Shown here: one piece after another, positions 58,492 through 64,000 of the stretch
How the letters are laid out: every line of letters begins with the position of its first letter
Position numbering within the stretch: the first letter of the stretch is position 1
DNA from: an uncultured Candidatus Melainabacteria bacterium
GTDB lineage: Bacteria; Cyanobacteriota; Vampirovibrionia; Gastranaerophilales; Gastranaerophilaceae
Direction: 5' to 3'
DNA length: 64,000 bases
Assembly: GCA_947364235.1 (NCBI GenBank)
Contig: CANARY010000003.1
Span: 120,868-184,867 of the forward strand
Translations under genes and position numbers: made by a program
Notes under the pieces: generated by a model
The model's database searches: none
Seen by the model: the letters and a program-made list of their open reading frames with translations, nothing else
Told to the model about the DNA's origin: nothing

Positions 58492-59442
58492 ATGAATAAA
58501 AATAATTTATTACTTATTGCTCTTGCAGGTGCTGTTTTATGTGCCGGCTGCGGTGATAAAAAAGAACCCCAAAAAGAAGTTCAACCTGCTGTTTTTAATC
58601 AGGAAGTTTCGAAATCGGAGGTTAAAGAAGTTAAGAAAATTGTTAAAAATATTCAGCCTCAAAAAACAAATTTGTATAAATCACACGAAGACAGAGACAT
58701 TCCGCTTTCAGCTGTTGCAGGCATTTCAGCGCTTCCGCAGAATATTAAAAATATCATTAATAAACAGATTAAAGATGCAGATGTTTATTATTTGAGTGTA
58801 TTTAATGACAAAGTTATTATTTTGAAAGAAGCTATTAATGAAGAAGATAGATTCACGCGCCACGATTTTGAAGTGATAAGTGTTTCTATGTCAGATGGAA
58901 AAGTTGCGCAGGAAACTTCTTTTCCGCGAAAAATGAGTAATGATGAATCTGAAACAGAAGTATGGAAATATGAAGTTATCGAAGGTGATATGGTTGTACC
59001 TTCTGTTCATACAAGTTTGAATGAAGACGGAAGTATTAAAACTGTTGAAAAATGGTTTTATGGTGAGGAAGAAGTAAAATATAAGCTTTCAGATGGAGAA
59101 GGTAAGACTATTTCGCTTAGGAAAACGACAAAATCTGACAGCGGAAATTGGAGAGATGACCATGTCTTTTATGATAATAAAGGTAACACAGCTTTAAATG
59201 TTTCTTTTGTATATGAAAATAATCATGTTGCAAGATTTACTTATTACAATTCATCTTCACCGGAAACTTGTATAACAATGGTGAATGAATATGATGATGC
59301 TGATAAAACCAAAGAGACATTGTATACATCTGATTATCAGCTTAAAAACGTGTTCACATCTGTGTATAAAGATGGTGAAAGAGAAGAAATAAAAGTATTT
59401 GATGCTTCAAATAATGAAGTTGCAAAATTCTTAGCTGAATAA
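58492..59442 (+). CDS. Lipoprotein of unknown function
   Basis: The protein has 316 residues from ATG 58492; an in-frame upstream TTG would lie in the promoter. The lipoprotein signal ends in LCAGC (Cys about 20). A Lys/Glu-rich linker (about 22-60) is followed by a beta-rich domain from about 70 with alternating short strands (for example VWKYEVIEGDMVVPSVHTSLNEDGSIKTVEKWFYGEEEVKY), resembling repeats that fold like MORN/RHS-type text units, but no family is recognised. The 3' end overlaps the convergent gene at 59431 by 12 bp. Expression may be affected by the neighbouring hairpin. Confidence 0.72.
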   Translation: MNKNNLLLIALAGAVLCAGCGDKKEPQKEVQPAVFNQEVSKSEVKEVKKIVKNIQPQKTNLYKSHEDRDIPLSAVAGISALPQNIKNIINKQIKDADVYYLSVFNDKVIILKEAINEEDRFTRHDFEVISVSMSDGKVAQETSFPRKMSNDESETEVWKYEVIEGDMVVPSVHTSLNEDGSIKTVEKWFYGEEEVKYKLSDGEGKTISLRKTTKSDSGNWRDDHVFYDNKGNTALNVSFVYENNHVARFTYYNSSSPETCITMVNEYDDADKTKETLYTSDYQLKNVFTSVYKDGEREEIKVFDASNNEVAKFLAE

Positions 59443-60222
59443 ATTCCAGTATTCATTTTCAACTTTCTTAGGGCGTGTGAATTTTTGCATAATCATATTT
59501 GCAGCTCCTACAGCGAGTCCTGTTGCCGCAGCGTGTCCGGCGTATGTTAAAAGCGCTTTTTTATAAAGCTTTTTCATGTTTTTTATTAACGGTTCTGCAA
59601 GTCCTGTTTTTCTGGCAATTTTAATTCCATGATAACTGGCAAGCCCTTCTTCTAAAACAGTTGGCAGCATGCAGGCAAATGCAATCTTGCCGGAGTTTTC
59701 TTTTATCTTGTCAAATGTATTTTTAGGAGCGTCTTTTGGCTTTGGACTTGAAAACAAAGCGATTGTGCCAAGCCAGCCTGCAGCAATCCTTCCCGGCCAG
59801 CGAAGCTTACTTAAAACCTTTCCGAGATTGCCTTTTATGTCATTCCAAGCGTGTCCTAACTCGTGAAAACCAGCGATGGATATTTTGTCTGTGTTAATTC
59901 TTACTAATCTTTCTCTGGGTGAATAAGACGCATTCTTTCCTGCTGTGTAATCGTTTATTAGCTTGCTGTATTCCATTGGAATAATTTTTACACCTTTTTT
60001 ATTAAGGCCGGAAGCTTCTGCTGCTTTATAAAACGCGTCTTTGTAAAGATAATTTTGAGAATGTTCTCTTGCAAGCTGCCTTTCAAAAGGTTTGCTGCAC
60101 AAAGGCATTATTGTACCCATTATGGCAGATGAAGCCAAACTTGCCGTAATAAATCCGTTATTCCCGTTGCTTGCGTCGCGTGGAATATATTGATTGCCGT
60201 TATAGTAATAAGAACTGCTCAT
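59431..60222 (-). CDS. Putative zinc metallopeptidase with NQYIPRD N-terminus
   Basis: The protein has 263 residues from ATG 60222 (AAGGTAG upstream). Residues 10-16 read NQYIPRD, matching NQYIPQD at the same place in the 705-residue protein at 13971. A zinc-protease motif HELGH lies in GFHELGHAWND (about 121-125), with a downstream Glu in VLEEGLASYHG that could be the third ligand. One or two hydrophobic segments (about 25-45 and 225-245) suggest membrane association. Upstream, GCAA (60272-60269) and a TAGTAT (60248-60243) are 20 bases apart. The substrate is unknown. Confidence 0.7.
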   Translation of the reverse strand: MSSSYYYNGNQYIPRDASNGNNGFITASLASSAIMGTIMPLCSKPFERQLAREHSQNYLYKDAFYKAAEASGLNKKGVKIIPMEYSKLINDYTAGKNASYSPRERLVRINTDKISIAGFHELGHAWNDIKGNLGKVLSKLRWPGRIAAGWLGTIALFSSPKPKDAPKNTFDKIKENSGKIAFACMLPTVLEEGLASYHGIKIARKTGLAEPLIKNMKKLYKKALLTYAGHAAATGLAVGAANMIMQKFTRPKKVENEYWNLFS

Positions 60223-60335
60223 ACAAACTACCTTCAATACTTATACTAAAACGAAAAATGATAAAAATTTGCTTTTTTGTAACAATTGTTCATATAAACG
60301 CAACTTTTTTCAAAAAAATGTTTTTATATAAATAT

Positions 60336-61706
60336 ATGGCTAGTGTGGATTTACAAACTGTTAATATTTACGGTACGAACGCTGTTCAGAAAAAAGCTGC
60401 GGCTCAGAAACCGGCGCAGCCGAATGTTAGCGTTCCGGCAAAAACAGCTTTCAAGGCAAATGCTTATACTTCTGCTGTAACAGTTAGAACTTCGCTTCAA
60501 ACAAGAGATGAAAAAAAGAAATATGAAGAGCTGTCTAATGAGCTTGATTTAAATTATCGCAGAAAACTTGAGTTCGCTCTTAAATCGGGACAGCTTTTAA
60601 AGAACAATTCAAACGATAAAAGCTCTGTTTTAGATAATCTGCATAAAATTATAAAAGAAGAACGTGATCCGGGATTGGATAAAGTGAAGATACTTCAAGA
60701 GTGCCTGGATATTCTTTCAAACCCTTATGTTATTACGCAGACTTGCGAAGATATTCCTGCTCAGTACAAAAGGCAGGTTATTGGTTTGGTGACAAATCTG
60801 TCAGAAGACCCGAACAAAATTGCTGAAGCTAAATGGGAACTTGATAATATGCATACAGGTACCTGTCCGGCTGCAAGTATTGAGTTTGATTTGGCAACAA
60901 AACATACGGCCGAATTTTTTAGAATGGTGGAAGGTTTGACTTCTCCTCAAAATGCTGTAGTAAAAAATATCAGAATGGACAGCCTTTCAGAAAAATCTTC
61001 CGAAGCAATTTGGTTATTGACCAAGTTTAAAACTCCTCATCAGCTGAATAGTTTTGACAGTGCAACGGTTCTATTACAGCCGGATGAAAATGCAATTATA
61101 AGAGCAAGAATTCAAAACCATCACAGAGATAAAGGCGAACGTTCAATTATTGATGTTCTTATGCAGTCAACTTTAATGCAGCTGGGTTCTCAGCAGACTT
61201 ATAATTCTTTGACAGATAAACGTGCTCCAAATGCATGGACCCAAGAAGACGGCGGTTTGATAGATTTTGAAAAAACTTATGTTGAGTCTGTTGTTGAAGA
61301 TAAGAATACAACTTCTGTGACTTATCAAATTGTAGATGAAAACGGCAGGCTTAAAGGTTATGAAAAAGATTTTGCAACTATAAAAAAAGAGCTTCTTGAT
61401 ACTTTGAATATGGGGCATAACATAATTATCGGATACACTTGGCCGGACCCTGATAACGAAAACAGGCTTGCCGGGCACGAAATTACAATTGTCGGATACA
61501 AGACTAACGAAAAAGGCGAAGGCGTTTTTATTTGCCAGGATTCTGATGATGATATAGCGGCTCCGATTGAAATGAGTGAAAAATATTTGCTTCCTAAAAT
61601 TCATCACGCCGGGCTTCCAGATGAAATTGCTTCAAGAGATTTTAAGTATGAAGACAGCTGGAAGCTTGGATTAGATGAGTTTCAGGAAAACAGAAAATCT
61701 GCTTAG
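60336..61706 (+). CDS. Putative papain/C39-like cysteine peptidase fold protein
   Basis: The protein has 456 residues from ATG 60336 (MASVDLQTVNIYG); an in-frame upstream ATG would overlap the divergent promoter. The N-terminal 50 residues are Ala/Pro/Lys-rich with KTAFKANAY, like other lineage-specific proteins here. The rest has Cys in HTGTCPAASIEF (about 174), His in LAGHEITIVGY (about 384) and Asp in ICQDSDDD (about 402), in the order of a papain-like Cys-His-Asp site. This is inferred; no family match is certain. A TATATA just before the ATG suggests a leaderless mRNA. It is convergent with, and overlaps by 4 bp, a GNAT-like gene. Confidence 0.62.
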   Translation: MASVDLQTVNIYGTNAVQKKAAAQKPAQPNVSVPAKTAFKANAYTSAVTVRTSLQTRDEKKKYEELSNELDLNYRRKLEFALKSGQLLKNNSNDKSSVLDNLHKIIKEERDPGLDKVKILQECLDILSNPYVITQTCEDIPAQYKRQVIGLVTNLSEDPNKIAEAKWELDNMHTGTCPAASIEFDLATKHTAEFFRMVEGLTSPQNAVVKNIRMDSLSEKSSEAIWLLTKFKTPHQLNSFDSATVLLQPDENAIIRARIQNHHRDKGERSIIDVLMQSTLMQLGSQQTYNSLTDKRAPNAWTQEDGGLIDFEKTYVESVVEDKNTTSVTYQIVDENGRLKGYEKDFATIKKELLDTLNMGHNIIIGYTWPDPDNENRLAGHEITIVGYKTNEKGEGVFICQDSDDDIAAPIEMSEKYLLPKIHHAGLPDEIASRDFKYEDSWKLGLDEFQENRKSA

Positions 61707-62671
61707 CCTAGACATTTGTCGCCGCAGAACTGGTTAAGAATCGTGAACTTTCCTGTTTTTACCCGGTTTTTAATGATTTTAGCAGAAGAGTTGGTTAAGA
61801 TTAGCTGGCTTTGAACACATTCAAACCTGTGTTCTCTAAATAGCTGCTCATTTTTTTCGCTAAGCTGAGTATATTTTTTTGTTTTAATAAATAAATTGAA
61901 GTTCTTCTGGCGTTTTTGAATCTGTTTGTATGCAAAACTTATTACTGCGTGTAAATCAATTTCTGCCCAGGATGATTGGATTATGTCGAGAACGTAGTTT
62001 TTGTTATCAGAAGTTTTTATTGAGACATATCCTCTGCTGCCAATCATGTATTTATATTCGCTGTAATACGAAAGTCCTTTGAATACTGTTTCTTTAAATT
62101 CTTTTGCATCAGCAGAAAGCAAAGGCCTGAAATGCGGAAGCAGAGACTCATTGTATAAATTTGCAACAGCAGCTGCATCAGAGTTTCTAAAACTTCTAAA
62201 ATCTTTTTTATTAAAATCAAGAGTATTGGGAGCTGGAACTTTCCATAACCTTTCGTAAGAAATCTGGCTGAAACCGCATTTTGAGACGAATAGACGGATA
62301 AGCTCCGGTAAAGTGTCATCAACTCTTACAATAAATGAAATTGCTCCTATTGCTTTGTATTTTGAAACAGCAAATTTGATAAGCTCTTCTGCGTCTTCAT
62401 AACAATTCTCTTCAAAGAATAAACGCTGGATTTCGAGCCTCTTAACCGGATTTTTTGAAGGAGCAATTGTGATTAAGCCTTTTATATCTTTTTTTTCTTT
62501 AAGAACGTAAGATTCCGGCAGAAACTTTAATTTTAAGGGTAAAAGATGATGAAGCGGAGCACAGGGATTGAACATAATATGGTTTATATATGCGTCTCTG
62601 TTGTTTAGAAACGATATCATTTCCTGCATATTCTTCTTATCAAAATAATAAAGCTTCCGAATTCTACTCAT
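61703..62671 (-). CDS. GNAT-like acyltransferase-fold protein
   Basis: The 322-residue protein has two acetyltransferase-like halves: about 1-150 with VKRLEIQRLFFEENCYEDAEELIKFAVSKYKAIGAISFIVRVDD, and about 165-310 with RSFRNSDAAAVANLYNESLLP at its start. The CoA-binding loops are poorly conserved, so one half may be inactive. It is conserved in style with tandem GNAT proteins of cyanobacteria-like genomes. The substrate is unknown. It starts next to the glgC leader, divergent. Confidence 0.62.
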   Translation of the reverse strand: MSRIRKLYYFDKKNMQEMISFLNNRDAYINHIMFNPCAPLHHLLPLKLKFLPESYVLKEKKDIKGLITIAPSKNPVKRLEIQRLFFEENCYEDAEELIKFAVSKYKAIGAISFIVRVDDTLPELIRLFVSKCGFSQISYERLWKVPAPNTLDFNKKDFRSFRNSDAAAVANLYNESLLPHFRPLLSADAKEFKETVFKGLSYYSEYKYMIGSRGYVSIKTSDNKNYVLDIIQSSWAEIDLHAVISFAYKQIQKRQKNFNLFIKTKKYTQLSEKNEQLFREHRFECVQSQLILTNSSAKIIKNRVKTGKFTILNQFCGDKCLG

Positions 62672-62734
62672 AATAGGATTATACCATGATTAAACAAACC
62701 ATACTACAGAATGAGTGCAAAGTTTATTGAGATT

Positions 62735-62743
62735 TGGTATACT
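62735..62743 (+). promoter_or_regulatory. Extended -10 promoter of glgC
   Basis: TGG followed by TATACT (62738-62743) forms an extended -10 element; the -35 is weak. It would give a leader of about 205 nt that contains the tandem repeats. Confidence 0.45.
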
Positions 62744-62755
62744 TAAATAAAAAGA

Positions 62756-62948
62756 GGGGTAAATGAAAGGGCTGGTAAGTATGCTAAAAGGGGTAAATGT
62801 ATAACTAGTAGGATTAGAACCGACTAGTAAGAATGATAAAAAGGGGTAAATGTAAAACTAGCAGGACTAGAACTGACTAGTAAGAATGATAAAAAGGGGT
62901 AAATGTAAAACTGGTAGGACTAGAACTGACTAGTAAGAATGATAGAAA
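62756..62948 (+). repeat. Tandem repeat array in the glgC leader (repeat-family copies D)
   Basis: Three 53-bp units begin at 62790, 62843 and 62896, preceded by a short 34-bp unit at 62756. Each opens with GGGGTAAATG and ends ACTAGTAAGAATGAT. Each has an SD-like GGGG before an ATG that meets a stop within two to four codons, mimicking the real glgC start (AGAGG before ATG 62957). Units 2 and 3 differ at only a few positions. Confidence 0.88.
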
Positions 62949-62956
62949 GAGGTTAT

Positions 62957-64000
62957 ATGTCAATTGATGATGCTTTAGTGATGATTTTAGCAGGCGGTGA
63001 AGGAAAACGCTTATTTCCGCTTACTCAGGATAGAGCAAAACCTGCTGTGCCGTTTGGCGGAAGATACAGAATTATTGATTTTGTTTTAAATAATTTTATA
63101 AACTCCGGTTTTTTCAAAATAAAAGTCCTGACGCAGTATAAATCAGACTCTTTGAATAAACACATTTCTAAAGGCTGGGCACTTTCTCCTTTCTTAAACC
63201 AGTATGTCGATCTTGTTCCGGCTCAGATGAGAACCGGAGGAACATGGTATCAGGGAACAGCAGATGCTGTTTATCAAAATGCGTTTCATATTCATGACGA
63301 AGAACCTGATTATGTATGTGTTTTTGGAGGCGACCATATTTATAAAATGGATGTTTTTCAGATGCTTAAGTATCACAAGAAAAACTGTGCGGATTTAACG
63401 ATTTCTGCTATTCCTATTCCGATTGAAGAAGCACACGAGTTTGGAATTATTGAAGTTGATGAAAACTGGAGGCTTACAGGTTTTGTAGAAAAACCGCAGA
63501 CTCCTCCAAAAGCCATGCCAAATAATCCGAATATGTGTCTTGCTTCTATGGGAAATTATATTTTTAACAAAGACATTCTTCTTGATGCCCTTGATAAAGA
63601 TGCTAAGATTGAAACATCTAACCACGATTTTGGTAAAAACGTTATCCCGATGCTTTTAGAAGAAGGAAAGAGAATTTTTATTTATAACTTTAATGAAAAC
63701 CATTTTCCCGGCATGACTGAGAAAGAAAAAGGCTATTGGAGAGACGTAGGAAGCATTGATGCTTACTGGCAGGCGAATATGGATTTATTAGATTATGAGC
63801 CTGAGCTTAATTTATATTCAAAAGAATGGCCTTTGAGAACTTTTAATTACAATTATCCGCCGGCAAAATTCATCTGGCAGCAGGGAGATAGAGTCGGAAT
63901 GGCTACAAATTCCATGGTCTCAGAAGGGTGCGTTGTCTCAGGAGGAATGATTTCAAAATGTGTTCTGTCTCCTAAAGTTAAGATTAACAGCTATTCTCAG
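62957..64000 (+). CDS. glgC: Glucose-1-phosphate adenylyltransferase, 3' end outside window
   Basis: The first 348 codons are visible; the frame is open to the window end. MILAGGEGKRLFPLTQDRAKPAVPFGGRYRIIDF is the nucleotide-binding start, WYQGTADAVYQN and VFGGDHIYKMD are substrate motifs, and GFVEKPQTPP and YWRDVGSIDAYWQAN are family signatures. It makes ADP-glucose for glycogen and is normally allosterically controlled. The beta-helix domain starts near 290. ATG 62957 has AGAGG upstream. The leader holds a 53-bp tandem repeat array. Confidence 0.97.
   Translation, partial: MSIDDALVMILAGGEGKRLFPLTQDRAKPAVPFGGRYRIIDFVLNNFINSGFFKIKVLTQYKSDSLNKHISKGWALSPFLNQYVDLVPAQMRTGGTWYQGTADAVYQNAFHIHDEEPDYVCVFGGDHIYKMDVFQMLKYHKKNCADLTISAIPIPIEEAHEFGIIEVDENWRLTGFVEKPQTPPKAMPNNPNMCLASMGNYIFNKDILLDALDKDAKIETSNHDFGKNVIPMLLEEGKRIFIYNFNENHFPGMTEKEKGYWRDVGSIDAYWQANMDLLDYEPELNLYSKEWPLRTFNYNYPPAKFIWQQGDRVGMATNSMVSEGCVVSGGMISKCVLSPKVKINSYSQ

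Noticed and set aside
61173..61607. 144-codon minus-strand frame in the putative cysteine peptidase gene
   Set aside because: Antisense shadow without a ribosome site or recognisable protein features.
62756..62948. Possible CRISPR array
   Set aside because: The units are direct tandem copies along their full length with no variable spacers, and no cas genes are near.

Overview
The window is AT-rich, densely coded, Gram-negative-type bacterial chromosome using the standard code (TAA, TAG and TGA all end genes here). Several features fit the non-photosynthetic cyanobacterial sister lineage (Vampirovibrionia/'Melainabacteria', probably gut Gastranaerophilales): many lineage-specific proteins with Asn/Gln/Tyr-rich N-termini, TPR-GT9 proteins, a pilus/type II secretion core, and motor genes without a flagellar cluster. 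The lineage is inferred from protein style, not from a marker-gene tree. No CRISPR array, insertion sequence, rRNA or tRNA was seen. No stretch longer than 300 bases lacks a gene, except that 38495-38973 holds tmRNA.

Layout. 1-7310: TPR protein (cut by the edge), secreted protein, then a gspC/pilP-like, gspD, gspE, gspF operon followed by a DUF6812-like gene and an SDR. 8747-10136: anti-sigma, ECF sigma and Spy-like cassette. 10184-16088 (minus): HEAT protein, an RNase H-like gene with motB and motA, and a large membrane protein. 16164-20171 (minus): radical SAM/SPASM, deoC, uppP, queD, uridine-kinase-like. 20300-21496: pgk. 21573-25165 (minus): bioY, rimI, HicB-like, GerMN, DUF2993-like and an anchored protein. 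25205-29605: mutS followed by a small accessory patch (HepT/MntA toxin-antitoxin, two XRE regulators, secreted nuclease). 29682-38494: TPR-GT9 protein, two membrane-anchored AAA ATPases, a sigma28-driven protein, aspS, and a TPR-DUF2971 gene split by an in-frame TAG. 38548-41449: tmRNA, family-4 UDG, flavin reductase-rubredoxin, rpmI-rplT, a sigma28-driven small protein. 41643-53274: a 967-residue EF-hand/LysM protein, a 25-residue membrane peptide, amidohydrolase, radA, LysM protein, xer recombinase, dacB, nitrilase, DUF374 acyltransferase, CinA, TonB-like. 53294-64000: diguanylate cyclase, DegT aminotransferase, UbiA, ROK kinase with nanE, lipoprotein, two putative peptidases, GNAT-like protein and glgC (cut by the edge).

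Main discoveries. (1) Three promoters match the flagellar sigma28 (FliA) consensus, two with both boxes perfect. They drive three proteins of unknown function, in a window that also carries motAB. (2) A repeat family of about 54 bp (core GGGGTAAAY, often followed by ACTACAAG) lies between genes, forms a tandem array in the glgC leader, and appears to have inserted in frame into radA as 18 extra residues ahead of Walker A. (3) Two unrelated lineage-specific proteins carry NQYIP(Q/R)D at exactly residues 10-16. Genes of this class also share an upstream GCAA-N20/21-TATNNT arrangement. (4) A TPR-DUF2971 gene is broken by one in-frame amber codon. (5) A perfect 20-bp GC-tract hairpin sits between the divergent nanE and lipoprotein genes. 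These points suggest a surface/export regulon under a flagellar-type sigma factor. That is a hypothesis, not something the sequence proves.
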